A stretch of DNA of 64,000 bases from Pedobacter sp. (GCF_031119335.1 NZ_JAVHXT010000001.1:408548-472547), one strand, 5' to 3'. Numbered from the stretch's first letter, positions 26,499-35,445 are shown. The notes: generated by a model from the letters alone, not told the origin. Numbers and translations: made by a program.

Positions 26499-26529
26499 GC
26501 ATCCGCTAATTTAGTGGATGCTTTTTTTT
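26499..26529 (+). terminator. Rho-independent terminator of the cold-shock gene
   Basis: A 9-bp stem (GCATCCGCT with AGTGGATGC, one G-U pair) and a loop of about 5 nt are followed by eight T. Confidence 0.85.
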
Positions 26530-26540
26530 GTAGTTTATTT

Positions 26541-26852
26541 TAAGAAGCTGTTTAAATTTCCTTTGCAAAAAATACAGGTGTCATGTTGAGCTCGTCGAAA
26601 CATTCTTCATCAAGTAGTCTTAGATACCGATTAAATCCTATCGTGTGGACACATCTCGTTCCTCCCCCTTGAATCCCCCTCCAAAGGGGGACACGTAGCG
26701 CTTAAGCATTTTGCATATCCCCCTCTCCGAGGGGGCAGGGGGAGGAAAATGACATTTGCTAATATTTGTGCCCACACGATAGGATTAAATCGGCACAGGC
26801 TAAGCTCAGACTGACAAATGAAAAAAATCACTAAAATTTTGACAGCTTCTTA
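26541..26852. repeat. 312-bp composite nested palindrome
   Basis: Outermost arms TAAGAAGCTGTTTAAATTT and AAATTTTGACAGCTTCTTA, then GTCATGTTGAGC opposite GCTCAGACTGAC, then CCGATTAAATCC opposite GGATTAAATCGG, and finally the 141-bp element at 26640-26780. The layers look like repeats inserted or grown inside one another. Nothing here encodes a protein. Confidence 0.65.
26640..26780. mobile_element. 141-bp inverted-repeat (MITE-like) element, copy 2
   Basis: Same orientation and nearly the same sequence as 11611-11752: ends ATCGTGTGGACAC / GTGCCCACACGAT, inner hairpins CCCCCTCCAAAGGGGG and CCCCCTCTCCGAGGGGG. In this copy the terminal repeats extend outward by about 13 bp on each side (from 26627 to 26793). 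Confidence 0.65.
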
Positions 26853-26870
26853 ATGTCAAGTATTTAAATA

Positions 26871-26909
26871 AAAAAAGCGAAGACTTTACATTTAAGTCTT
26901 CGCTTTTTT
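26871..26909 (-). terminator. Bidirectional terminator downstream of the MCE gene
   Basis: An 11-bp perfect stem (AGCGAAGACTT with AAGTCTTCGCT), 7-nt loop and A/T runs on both sides. It lies 24 bp past the stop of the leftward MlaD gene. Confidence 0.85.
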
Positions 26910-26932
26910 AGCCAAAGATTATTCAGCTATTA

Positions 26933-27886
26933 TTATTTATCCTTTTTATTTCCGCCTCCAAATACCGAGAAGTGTACATAACGCTTAGGATTTGCCTTTA
27001 AATCAATCATTAATGCATCTAAATTCTTCGAAGCATTATTTAGGTTGTCATACATCTGTTTGTCGTTTAGTAAGGCACCCAAGGTACCTTTGCCGTTCTT
27101 CACATCACTTAGTATGGCTTGTAAGTCGGCCATTGCCTTATTAGCGTTATTAACCGTCTGCTCAAAGTTTAACGCAGCAACTTTATCAGTAACTGTATTT
27201 AAGTTATTCATCACGGCATCAATCTTAGCTCCATTACTTTTAAAATTCGCGGTAATTGCTTCTACGTTCGATAAGATAGCAGATAGTTTTGAGCTTTCAG
27301 CACCTACCAAAGCATCAACTTTTTTAGATGTAGATTCTAATGAACCAAGCGTACCGGCAATGCTAGTAAAGCTCTTATCTATGTTTTTCTGTAAATTAGG
27401 ATTTAAAATGGTATTAACACTAGAAAGGATGGAATCCATTTTTGTAATGATCAGCTCTGCTTTCTTTTGTACTGGTTGGAAAGTTTCCATTAAGCCCTTT
27501 TCTACGTTGGTTTCTAAATAATCACCATCTTCTGCAAAATTTTTATCATTACCTAACGTTAGAACAATGGCTTTGCTGCCTAGTAAATCGGTTCCTTCTA
27601 AACGAGCAATGGTGTTTTTCGGAATTTCGTATTTGCCGTTTATTTTCAAGGTTGCTTTAATAGTTGCATCTGGTTGCAGTTCCAATGCAGCAACTCTACC
27701 AATTTGATAACCATTGATTAAAACAGGTTTTGAAACTGTCAATCCATCAACCTGCGAATATCTAGCAAACAAAATCGTTTCGTTAGAAAATATACTGTTC
27801 CCTTTTAAAAAGTTATATCCGATAATGAGTAGGGCAATAGAGAAGGCAGCTAGTACACCTACTTTAGTTTCGTTTTTTATTTTCAT
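26933..27886 (-). CDS. MCE/MlaD-family lipid-transport protein
   Basis: 317 aa. A short basic N-terminus and one transmembrane helix (GVLAAFSIALLIIGYNFLKG) are followed by an MCE domain (about 37-115; ILFARYSQVDGLTVSKPVLI, NGYQIGRVAALEL, GTDLLGSKAIVLTLG). A long helical C-terminal region (about 130-300) follows, with regularly spaced hydrophobics as in MlaD/PqiB-like tunnels. It is predicted to be anchored in the inner membrane and to shuttle phospholipids through the periplasm. Two amidase genes precede it on the same strand and lptD diverges from them, giving an envelope-assembly neighbourhood. No MlaE/MlaF genes are in the window. Confidence 0.9.
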   Translation of the reverse strand: MKIKNETKVGVLAAFSIALLIIGYNFLKGNSIFSNETILFARYSQVDGLTVSKPVLINGYQIGRVAALELQPDATIKATLKINGKYEIPKNTIARLEGTDLLGSKAIVLTLGNDKNFAEDGDYLETNVEKGLMETFQPVQKKAELIITKMDSILSSVNTILNPNLQKNIDKSFTSIAGTLGSLESTSKKVDALVGAESSKLSAILSNVEAITANFKSNGAKIDAVMNNLNTVTDKVAALNFEQTVNNANKAMADLQAILSDVKNGKGTLGALLNDKQMYDNLNNASKNLDALMIDLKANPKRYVHFSVFGGGNKKDK

Positions 27887-27946
27887 TTGTGTTGTAGCGA
27901 TTTATTGATGGGTATTATAATCGTTTTTTGCTAATGTCAGCAAGCT

Positions 27947-28723
27947 TTAATTTTCAACTTCTTTTTTATATTGTTTTATGGCATTCACTATCGCCATTAC
28001 AATTTCTTCCTGTCCTTCGTCTGAGTTAATATATTTCTCTTCGTCTCTGTTAGAAATAAAACCAATTTCTGTAAGTACCGAAGGCATAGCTGCACGCTGT
28101 AATATTAACAAACCTTGCTCTTTAACACCTCTATTAACCCTTTTGTTTACTTCTGTATAATTTTTTTGAATATGGCTAGCCAAAGCTAAGCTTTTTGAAC
28201 GATAAAGCGACTTATATAACGACAACAAGATTACTTCTTCTGGATCTGTTGGATCATAAGTGCCTTGTTTTTTGTAGTTTTTATCTTTAATGATTTCCTC
28301 GTTTTCCTTTAAACCTGCATCCATCTCATTGATACGTCTATACGCACCAACAAAAGTTTCAGTGCCACGTACATGTCCATTTCCTGGAGGCATAGAATTA
28401 CAGTGTATCGAAATAAACAAGTCGGCTTTGGCATCATTGGCAATTTCCGCTCTGCGATACCAATCTACATCTACATCTGTTTTACGGGTTTGTATAATTT
28501 TAATGCTTGGCAATTCTTCTGCTAACTTATTTCCTAATTTAAGTGCTACCTTTAAAGCTACATCTTTTTCCCAAGAGTAAGCACCCTTTGCACCTGGTTT
28601 AACGCCGCCATGCCCTGCATCAATTACAATGGTTTTAATTTTATAGCCTTGTGCAAAAACGCTAGAGAACGAAAAAAAAGTTAATAAAAAAGTGAGGAAT
28701 AGTAAGCTATTTTTTAATCGCAT
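27947..28723 (-). CDS. N-acetylmuramoyl-L-alanine amidase (Amidase_3), paralogue 1
   Basis: Zinc amidase that cleaves the amide between MurNAc and the stem peptide. 258 aa from the ATG at 28723 (a TTG at 28741 would add six residues). A signal peptide ends SSVFAQ, so it acts in the periplasm. Motifs: IVIDAGHGGVKPGAKG (zinc His), second ligand Glu in the segment following, SIHCNSMPPGNGHVRGTETF (zinc His), and VLTEIGFISNRDEEKY (catalytic Glu). It lies between the MCE gene and a close paralogue, forming a three-gene leftward operon. Confidence 0.94.
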   Translation of the reverse strand: MRLKNSLLFLTFLLTFFSFSSVFAQGYKIKTIVIDAGHGGVKPGAKGAYSWEKDVALKVALKLGNKLAEELPSIKIIQTRKTDVDVDWYRRAEIANDAKADLFISIHCNSMPPGNGHVRGTETFVGAYRRINEMDAGLKENEEIIKDKNYKKQGTYDPTDPEEVILLSLYKSLYRSKSLALASHIQKNYTEVNKRVNRGVKEQGLLILQRAAMPSVLTEIGFISNRDEEKYINSDEGQEEIVMAIVNAIKQYKKEVEN

Positions 28724-28753
28724 TTTGTGTGTTTTTTGCAAAAATACAAATTA

Positions 28754-29632
28754 TTAGATTTCTACACTCAATTTATATGCCTGAATAGCTTTTAGTAAGC
28801 AATTTGTAATCTCAATTTGACCAGCTTCCGAGTTCATGTAGTCTTCTTCGCCAGGATTTGACAAGAAACCAATTTCTGTAAGTACTGCAGGCATCCCAGC
28901 TCTGGCTAATACCGCTAAGCTCTTTTCCTGCACGCCTCTATTTACTCTTCCAACCTTTACATATTGATCTTGTATCGATTTGGCGAACTTTAAACTTTGT
29001 GTTCTAAAGGTGTTTTTCATTAAAGATAGAATAATTGCACTTTCCGGATCTGTAGCATCAAAACCTTCGTAATTCTCCTTATAGTTATCTTCTAAAAAGA
29101 TAGAAGCATTCTCACGTTTGATAGCTTCGTCTTGTTCGTCTATTCTGCCAGTACCAGATACAAAGGTTTCTGTACCTCTTGTAGAAGTGCTTTTGGCATG
29201 TCTGGTCTTATAAATTGGAATTTTCTTGCCTTTTTTACTCTTGGTATAACCGCTAATATAGCGTTGTGTAATTACAGGCATATCATTGCAGTGTATCGAA
29301 ATAAATAAATCTGCCTTAACCTGATTAGCTAAACCGATACGCTCATAAAGCGGTACAAAGACATCTTCTGTTCTGGTATAAACTACCTTTACATCTGGTA
29401 AAGTTTCTTCAATTAGCTTGCCTAAACGTAATGCTGTTCTAAGTGCAACATCTTTTTCTGTAGAATAGGCGCCTCTGGTTGTTCCATCTTTCCCTCCATG
29501 GCCAGCATCAAGCACAATTGTTTTTATTTTGTATTGTTGTGCAAATGACTGATTTACAAGTGTTAATGTCGTTAAAATCGAAAATAAGACAATCAATATT
29601 TCTTTTGCTCTATTCAATGGTATATTTTTCAT
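28754..29632 (-). CDS. N-acetylmuramoyl-L-alanine amidase (Amidase_3), paralogue 2
   Basis: About 292 aa from the ATG at 29632 (MKNIPLNRAKEILIVLF); a longer reading from 29707 would run into the lptD start and is rejected. A signal peptide ends QSFAQ. Same catalytic set as paralogue 1: IVLDAGHGGKDGTTRGA, SIHCNDM, RGTETFVSGTGRIDEQDEA and VLTEIGFLSNPGEEDY. Compared with paralogue 1 it has a Lys-rich insertion of about 25 residues (around GYTKSKKGKKIPIYKTRH) between SIHCNDM and RGTETF. It is the first gene of the leftward envelope operon and is divergent from lptD. Confidence 0.93.
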   Translation of the reverse strand: MKNIPLNRAKEILIVLFSILTTLTLVNQSFAQQYKIKTIVLDAGHGGKDGTTRGAYSTEKDVALRTALRLGKLIEETLPDVKVVYTRTEDVFVPLYERIGLANQVKADLFISIHCNDMPVITQRYISGYTKSKKGKKIPIYKTRHAKSTSTRGTETFVSGTGRIDEQDEAIKRENASIFLEDNYKENYEGFDATDPESAIILSLMKNTFRTQSLKFAKSIQDQYVKVGRVNRGVQEKSLAVLARAGMPAVLTEIGFLSNPGEEDYMNSEAGQIEITNCLLKAIQAYKLSVEI

Positions 29633-29688
29633 TAATTTTGAACGTTTTGTGGTAAAGATTATTGCAAAATAAACATTCACACACAAAT

Positions 29689-32394
29689 TTGAAACTTTTA
29701 CAGACACTCATTTTTTCCACGTTTTTGGTGTTGTTAGTCGTACTGGCTGATACTAAAGTTTTTGCATCTGCAAACGTAGGATATTTTCAGACTTTACCAC
29801 AACAATCAGATACCATAAGAAGAGACACTACCAAAAGGCCGATGAAGAAAAGTAGCCTCGACTCTAAGTTAGAGTACTATGCAAAAGACTCGGTTGTGGT
29901 AGATAAAAAAAATGAAATCCAGTACTTATATGGTGGTGCACGTGTAAAATATGAAGGTTTGGAATTAGATGCAGAGTTTATTAGGTTCGATAATAAGAAC
30001 AAGCTTGTATTTGCAAGAGGTAGTACAAACGATAAGGGAAGGTATTTTGGGCGGCCCATTTTTAAAATGGAAGGACAAGGTACTTCTATGGCCGATTCAC
30101 TAAGCTATAATATCGAAATAGGAAATGGTGTAGTGCATGGCGTATTTACTGAGCAAGAGGGTGGTTTTTTCTCTGGAGGTAGAACAAAAATGCAGCCCGA
30201 TAACGAATTTCATGTTCATAATACGACCTTCAGTACTTGTAATTTACCGCATCCACATTTTGGTATACAAATATCTAAAGGTATCGCTACAGAAAAGCAT
30301 ATCATTACCGGTCCGGTGTATATGAAGTTTGAAGATATACCTATGCCGTTGGGTTTGCCTTTCGCATTTTTCCCGAAGCCTAACAAAAAGGCATCCGGTT
30401 TTATTTTGCCTACTCCAGGCGAGGATGCTACCAAAGGATTCTCTTTATTGGGCGGTGGTTATTATTTAGCGTTTAATGATTATATGGATGCTAGATTGAT
30501 TACAAATATATTTACCAATGGTTCTTATGACATGAATTTGGTATCTAACTACACCAAAAGATACAAATACAACGGTAATTTAAATCTAACTTATTCGAGT
30601 ACGCGTAACGGATTGGAAGGTACACCAGAGTTTGAACCCGTGAAAACCATCATGATTGGCTGGACGCACAGTCAAGGCGCAAATGCAAGGCCCGGAAGCA
30701 CCTTTAGTGCATCGGTAAATGCAGGTTCTAGCAGGCACAACGCATTAACTGCTGGTAACGGTACTTACGATCCTAATAGATTTTTGCAAAATTCACTCCG
30801 TTCCAGTATCTCGTACGGTAGAGTTTTTGGCGATGGTTTGTTCAACTTTACTTCTGCTTTATCACACTCGCAGGAAACCCAAACTAGAAATGTGAGTTTA
30901 ACCTTGCCCGATGTAAGTTTAAACATGACAACCATTAGTCCATTTGACTCTAAAAAAAGAGTAGGCGAAGCTAAATGGTATCAAAGGCTAACCTTGGGTT
31001 ACAGCATGAATGCAACCAATAATGTAAGTACTACAGAAGATTTGTTATTTACCAAAGGAGGTTTCAATAGGTTTACCAATAGCGTAAATCACAACGTACC
31101 TATCAGTTTACCATTCACACTTTTAAAGTATCTTAACTTCACTTCTAGTGTAAATTATTCTGAAAAATGGGATTTTAAAACTGTAAGAAACAGATATATC
31201 AGAACCAATTCTGGATATGAAATAAGACCCGATACGATTAACGGTTTTAAACGCGGTGCACAATATAGCTTAAGTACCGGAATGTCTACCAAAATCTATG
31301 GTATCAAGCAATTTAAGGGTAACGGAGCCATAAAAGCAATGCGCCACGTAATGACCCCAACCGCTAGTTTCAGCTATACGCCAGATTTTTCTAGAGAAAG
31401 TTTAGGTTACTTTTTGCCAGCCCAGTATTACACAGATGATCTTAGACCGGGAATGAGTGTGCCAACTGGCGAATATGTTAGGGATAATTTAGGGAATCCG
31501 CTACTGTATTCTGTATTTATGAATGGAGGTCCTTCACAAGGTAGAAATGGTAGCATAGGTTTCTCCGTAGATAACAATGTTGAGTTAAAAGTTAGGGATA
31601 GAAAAGATACTACAGGAGTAGGTGAACGTAAATTAGCAATTTTGCAAGGTCTTACGTTTAATACTTCTTATAACATCTTTGCAAAAGAAAAGAAACTTGC
31701 ACCAATCAATTTTAGTGGTCGTTCACAGTTTACTGAGAAATTAGGGATTAACTTCAACGGTATTTTTAGTCCTTATACTGTTGGTGAAGTGCCATTTACT
31801 TCGGGAACTGGCGCCGATGCAGTAACTACTTTCTCCTACCGAGAAATAGATAGGTTCGTATGGCAAGACGGAAAATTACCTCGTTTAACCAATTTTGGTT
31901 TTTCTTTTGATTACAGTTTAAACCCCGAAGCATTTAAACGCAGAAATGAAAATCTGGATCAGTTGAACCAACAAGCGCCAGCCGCAAGTAGAACACAGGC
32001 ACAAATAGATGCTTTAAACGCCATTAGCCGAGACCCAAATGCCTTTGTAGATTTTAACATACCTTGGAATTTTTCTTTTAGTTACCGATTTGATTATAAC
32101 AATCCGCTAGGTAGACCAGAAACGAGAACTGTTACCAATACCCTAAACTTTAGCGGCGACTTTAACTTAACGCCAAAATGGAAAATCACCTATAGCTCAG
32201 GTTACGATTTTAAAGCAAAGAACCTTTCTCAGACTAATTTCTCAATTTACAGAGATTTACATTGCTGGGATTTAAGCGCTACTTGGGTTCCTTTTGGACT
32301 TTATCAAAGTTATTCAATCGATATTAGAGTAAGAGCTTCAGTACTACAAGATTTAAAATTGAGTAAACGTAAAGGATTTTATACCACGTATTAA
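29689..32394 (+). CDS. lptD: LPS-assembly outer-membrane protein LptD (Bacteroidota type)
   Basis: About 901 aa. No ATG is available; the TTG at 29689 gives MKLLQTLIFSTFLVLLVVL, a good signal peptide, and leaves 56 bp to the divergent amidase start. An OstA-like jelly-roll domain (about 55-170; VVVDKKNEIQYLYGGARVKY, DSLSYNIEIGNGVVHG) is followed by the central LptD barrel with FPKPNKKASGFILPTPGEDA. The protein ends in a long antiparallel barrel with aromatic strand ends. It inserts lipopolysaccharide into the outer leaflet. Its position beside amidases and an MCE protein is a recurrent envelope gene arrangement. Confidence 0.88.
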   Translation: MKLLQTLIFSTFLVLLVVLADTKVFASANVGYFQTLPQQSDTIRRDTTKRPMKKSSLDSKLEYYAKDSVVVDKKNEIQYLYGGARVKYEGLELDAEFIRFDNKNKLVFARGSTNDKGRYFGRPIFKMEGQGTSMADSLSYNIEIGNGVVHGVFTEQEGGFFSGGRTKMQPDNEFHVHNTTFSTCNLPHPHFGIQISKGIATEKHIITGPVYMKFEDIPMPLGLPFAFFPKPNKKASGFILPTPGEDATKGFSLLGGGYYLAFNDYMDARLITNIFTNGSYDMNLVSNYTKRYKYNGNLNLTYSSTRNGLEGTPEFEPVKTIMIGWTHSQGANARPGSTFSASVNAGSSRHNALTAGNGTYDPNRFLQNSLRSSISYGRVFGDGLFNFTSALSHSQETQTRNVSLTLPDVSLNMTTISPFDSKKRVGEAKWYQRLTLGYSMNATNNVSTTEDLLFTKGGFNRFTNSVNHNVPISLPFTLLKYLNFTSSVNYSEKWDFKTVRNRYIRTNSGYEIRPDTINGFKRGAQYSLSTGMSTKIYGIKQFKGNGAIKAMRHVMTPTASFSYTPDFSRESLGYFLPAQYYTDDLRPGMSVPTGEYVRDNLGNPLLYSVFMNGGPSQGRNGSIGFSVDNNVELKVRDRKDTTGVGERKLAILQGLTFNTSYNIFAKEKKLAPINFSGRSQFTEKLGINFNGIFSPYTVGEVPFTSGTGADAVTTFSYREIDRFVWQDGKLPRLTNFGFSFDYSLNPEAFKRRNENLDQLNQQAPAASRTQAQIDALNAISRDPNAFVDFNIPWNFSFSYRFDYNNPLGRPETRTVTNTLNFSGDFNLTPKWKITYSSGYDFKAKNLSQTNFSIYRDLHCWDLSATWVPFGLYQSYSIDIRVRASVLQDLKLSKRKGFYTTY

Positions 32395-32508
32395 GCTGTT
32401 GTTAAGTTGTAAGGTTGTTAAGTTGTAAGTTTAATTCAATCACTCTCTCGTTCAGTCATTCAAAATTTAATCATCTCTCATTTAATCATTCAAAATTCAT
32501 TAAAAGCC

Positions 32509-33762
32509 ATGTTTGCAGAAATTATAACCATAGGTGATGAAATTCTAATTGGTCAGATTGTAGATACTAATTCTGCATGGATGGGGATAGAACTTAATAA
32601 AGTTGGAGTGAAGGTTAAGCAAATCACATCGATTTCTGATGATGCGGAACACATTGTTAGTGCGTTGGATGAAGCTCAAAAGCGTGCCGACATTATCTTA
32701 ATTACTGGTGGATTGGGTCCAACTAAAGATGATATTACGAAGCACACTTTGTCGAAGTATTTCAATATGCCTTTGCGTTTAGATGAAGAAACCTTGGCTC
32801 ATGTAAAGCTATTTTTCGAGAAGCTAAACCGCCCAATGATTGATGTAAATATCAAGCAAGCAGAAGTGCCAGATGGTTGTACCGTAATTAAAAACCAAAA
32901 TGGCACAGCGCCTTGTATGTGGTTTGAGCACAACGGTAAAATCATTGTTTCTATGCCAGGTGTACCTTTTGAGATGAAATACTTGATGCAGGATGAAATT
33001 ATTCCTCGCATTCAACAACGGTTTCAAATGCCATTTATCGTTCATCAAACTATTTTAACTGCGGGTTTGGGCGAATCATTCTTAGCGCAAGAAATTGCTG
33101 ATATCGAAGATGCTTTACCATCACATATTAAATTGGCTTATCTGCCAAAATTAGGTTTGGTGAGGTTGAGATTAAGCGCAACGGGTAGTGATGAACCAGC
33201 TTTGCTAGCCGAAGTGGCATTTTATACCAAAAAAATAGTAGAGCGTGTAGAAAAATTTGTGGTGCTAACGGAAGACGTACCGTTCGAAAAAGCGATATTA
33301 AACTTAATGGGTAAACACGGTTTAACACTTTCTTTAGCCGAAAGTTGTACTGGCGGATATATTTCTCATCTGTTTACCCAACATTCTGGCTCGTCTGCTG
33401 TTTTTCAGGGAGGTGCGGTGACTTACTCTAATGCTTTAAAACAAACGGTGCTAGGAGTAAAGGAAGAAACACTAGTAACATTTGGTGCTGTTAGCGAACA
33501 AACTGCAAAGGAAATGGCTTTAGGTGCCGTTAACAATTTTAAAACCGATTATGCTATTGCTGTAACTGGTGTTGCTGGTCCAGATGGTGGCACTGCAGAA
33601 AAACCTGTCGGCACGGTTTGGATTGCCGTAGCAAGCAAAGCTGAGGTGAATGCGAAAATGTATAAATTCGCCAGTCAGCGGTTACAAAATATAGAACGTG
33701 CTGCAATGGCTGCTTTAATGATGCTTTTTGTGCAGTTGAAACAAGATTTGAAAGGCGGTTAA
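32509..33762 (+). CDS. cinA: CinA-family nicotinamide-nucleotide amidohydrolase
   Basis: 417 aa, full-length two-domain CinA. Residues 1-170 form the MoeA/MogA-like domain (AEIITIGDEILIGQIVDTNS, ILITGGLGPTKDDITK, MPGVPFEMKYL). Residues about 255-417 form the C-terminal deamidase domain (LAESCTGGYISHLFTQ, FQGGAVTYSNALK, AVTGVAGPDGGTAEKPVGTV). Such proteins recycle NMN to NaMN and can have ADP-ribose pyrophosphatase activity. A second, stand-alone C-terminal domain is encoded at 45385. The 114-bp spacer upstream contains GTTAAGTTGTAAG and ATCATTCAAAATT duplications. Confidence 0.95.
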   Translation: MFAEIITIGDEILIGQIVDTNSAWMGIELNKVGVKVKQITSISDDAEHIVSALDEAQKRADIILITGGLGPTKDDITKHTLSKYFNMPLRLDEETLAHVKLFFEKLNRPMIDVNIKQAEVPDGCTVIKNQNGTAPCMWFEHNGKIIVSMPGVPFEMKYLMQDEIIPRIQQRFQMPFIVHQTILTAGLGESFLAQEIADIEDALPSHIKLAYLPKLGLVRLRLSATGSDEPALLAEVAFYTKKIVERVEKFVVLTEDVPFEKAILNLMGKHGLTLSLAESCTGGYISHLFTQHSGSSAVFQGGAVTYSNALKQTVLGVKEETLVTFGAVSEQTAKEMALGAVNNFKTDYAIAVTGVAGPDGGTAEKPVGTVWIAVASKAEVNAKMYKFASQRLQNIERAAMAALMMLFVQLKQDLKGG

Positions 33763-33766
33763 GTGG

Positions 33767-33790
33767 TTAATTGTTTAAACTGGTTAACTG
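33767..33790. repeat. Intergenic TTAATTGTTTAAACTGGTTA phrase, copy 2 (inverted)
   Basis: Reverse complement of the phrase at 24751-24773 with one additional T. The following bases GAACTGCAAACTGAAAACT are in turn the complement of the CAGTTTTCAGTTGGCAGTT phrase at 24706. Confidence 0.55.
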
Positions 33791-33851
33791 TTTAAACCGA
33801 AAGCGGAGAACTGCAAACTGAAAACTACTTTTAATAAAGCATTAAAAAACG

Positions 33852-33859
33852 TATTTTTG
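33852..33859 (+). promoter_or_regulatory. Candidate -7 promoter box TATTTTTG
   Basis: Exact match to the Bacteroidota -7 consensus TAnnTTTG, 34 bp before the E2 start codon. I see no clear TTTG at the -33 spacing, so this is a partial match. Confidence 0.45.
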
Positions 33860-33893
33860 TAGTCGTAACCAAATTTACACTAACGAAAAATAT

Positions 33894-35243
33894 ATGGCTC
33901 AATACGAATTGTTATTGCCTAAAATGGGAGAGAGTGTTGCCGAAGCAACCATTATTAAATGGACTAAACAGCCAGGTGATAACATAGATTTAGATGATAC
34001 CATTTTAGAGATTGCCACCGATAAGGTAGACTCTGAGGTGCCTTCGCCAGTAGCAGGTAAATTGGTAAAACAGCTTTTTGCTGCCGATGATGTAGTGCAG
34101 GTAGGGGCAGTAATTGCAATTATAGAGATTGAAGGTGGTGTTAGTGAAACACCAGCTCCTCAGGTGGAAGTGCAGGCAGAAGCGAAGGCTGAGCCAATTG
34201 CAGAAACAATTCCTGGCATTAGCCAACTGCTCACGGAAAATACATCAGCACCAGCTAATGTAGATTTTAAATCTTCTGATAGATTTTATTCGCCATTGGT
34301 GAAAAATATAGCCAAAGAAGAAGGTGTTTCTATTGAAGAACTAGATGGCATTAAAGGTTCTGGTGCCGAGGGTCGTTTGACTAAGGAAGATTTACTAAAC
34401 CATATTCAAGCTAAAAAAGGAGGTTCTACTTCTAGAATTAGCGATACTTTAGCGCAGGCAAAATCTGCTGTAGAAACTCCAAAACAAGAGAAATTAGCTC
34501 AGCCAGCTCAAATTGCAACTAGCGTAAGCGGCGGCGATGAAATTATAGAGATGGACAGAATGCGCAAGCTCATTTCTGACCACATGGTGATGAGCAAGCA
34601 CACTTCGCCTCACGTAACTTCATTTGTGGAAGCCGATGTAACCAATTTGGTATTGTGGCGCAACAAAGTGAAGAATACTTTCGAAAAACGTGAGAACGAA
34701 AAAATCACTTTTACCCCAATTTTTGTAGAAGCGGTAGCAAGAGCGATTAAAGATTTTCCAATGATTAACGTTTCTGTAAACGGAACGCAAATCATTAAGA
34801 AGAAAGATATTAATATTGGTATGGCGGCTGCTTTACCATCGGGTAATTTAATTGTGCCGGTAATTAAAAATGCCGACCAACTGAATTTGGTGGGCTTAAC
34901 CAAAGCGGTAAACGATTTGGCTAACAGAGCACGTATCTCGAAGCTAAAGCCAGACGAAACGCAAAATGGAACTTTCACTTTAACAAACGTTGGTTCTTTT
35001 GGCAATGTGATGGGAACGCCAATTATCAATCAGCCGCAGGTGGCTATCTTAGCGGTTGGCGCAATCAAAAAGAAGCCTGCAGTTTTAGAAACCGAACACG
35101 GTGATGTTATTGCAATTAGACACATGATGTTCCTTTCACTTTCTTATGACCATAGGGTAGTAGATGGCGCTTTGGGTGGTTCTTTTGTGCGCCGAGTAGC
35201 AGATTATCTAGAGAACTGGGACATTAACAGAGAAATTTCTTAG
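33894..35243 (+). CDS. 2-oxoacid dehydrogenase E2 (dihydrolipoyl acyltransferase)
   Basis: 449 aa. An N-terminal lipoyl domain (2-77) has the lipoylated Lys in ATDKVDSEVPSP. An Ala/Glu/Pro linker follows, then a peripheral subunit-binding domain (about 135-172; FYSPLVKNIAKEEGVSIEEL), a second linker and the catalytic domain (about 215-449) with HTSPHVTSFVEADVT and the active site SYDHRVVDGALGG. The DKVDSEVPSP context fits the branched-chain/general E2 of Bacteroidota better than pyruvate E2, but sequence alone does not settle the substrate. No E1 or E3 gene is adjacent. A terminator follows. Confidence 0.9.
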   Translation: MAQYELLLPKMGESVAEATIIKWTKQPGDNIDLDDTILEIATDKVDSEVPSPVAGKLVKQLFAADDVVQVGAVIAIIEIEGGVSETPAPQVEVQAEAKAEPIAETIPGISQLLTENTSAPANVDFKSSDRFYSPLVKNIAKEEGVSIEELDGIKGSGAEGRLTKEDLLNHIQAKKGGSTSRISDTLAQAKSAVETPKQEKLAQPAQIATSVSGGDEIIEMDRMRKLISDHMVMSKHTSPHVTSFVEADVTNLVLWRNKVKNTFEKRENEKITFTPIFVEAVARAIKDFPMINVSVNGTQIIKKKDINIGMAAALPSGNLIVPVIKNADQLNLVGLTKAVNDLANRARISKLKPDETQNGTFTLTNVGSFGNVMGTPIINQPQVAILAVGAIKKKPAVLETEHGDVIAIRHMMFLSLSYDHRVVDGALGGSFVRRVADYLENWDINREIS

Positions 35244-35268
35244 ACTTCTATTTGAATGATATAAATCT

Positions 35269-35303
35269 ATCCTGACGAATTTTTTTGTCGGGATTTTTTT
35301 TTT
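35269..35303 (+). terminator. Rho-independent terminator of the E2 gene
   Basis: ATCCTGAC pairs with GTCGGGAT (one G-U), followed by a run of about ten T; 25 bp after the stop codon. Confidence 0.8.
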
Positions 35304-35340
35304 CTAGAAAATGAAAGTCATCATTCCATCGGAGGCTATA

Positions 35341-35411
35341 GCCCTGCTATCCGCTTTACTTATTGGCAAACCATATTGGTTTGCCAAAAGTGCTCGCTAC
35401 TATCAGGTTTA
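35341..35411. repeat. CCTGCTATCCGCTTTA...GTGCTCGCTACTATCAGGTTT element, copy 2
   Basis: Outer arms correspond to 11001-11057, but the inside is a perfect 11-bp hairpin TTGGCAAACCA/TGGTTTGCCAA instead of ATCCCGAT/ATCGGGAT. It is therefore the same family with a replaced core. Confidence 0.75.
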
Positions 35412-35445
35412 ATGAACAAAAAACTGTGCAATAATTCGCAAAAAA

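Noticed and set aside
26631..26831. 66-codon minus-strand ORF in the 141-bp element
   Set aside because: Non-coding inverted-repeat element; the frame is not preserved as a gene and the sequence is hairpin-derived.
28724..29707. Extended starts for the two amidases
   Set aside because: The longer readings use non-ATG codons or run into the lptD start, and place the signal peptides internally.
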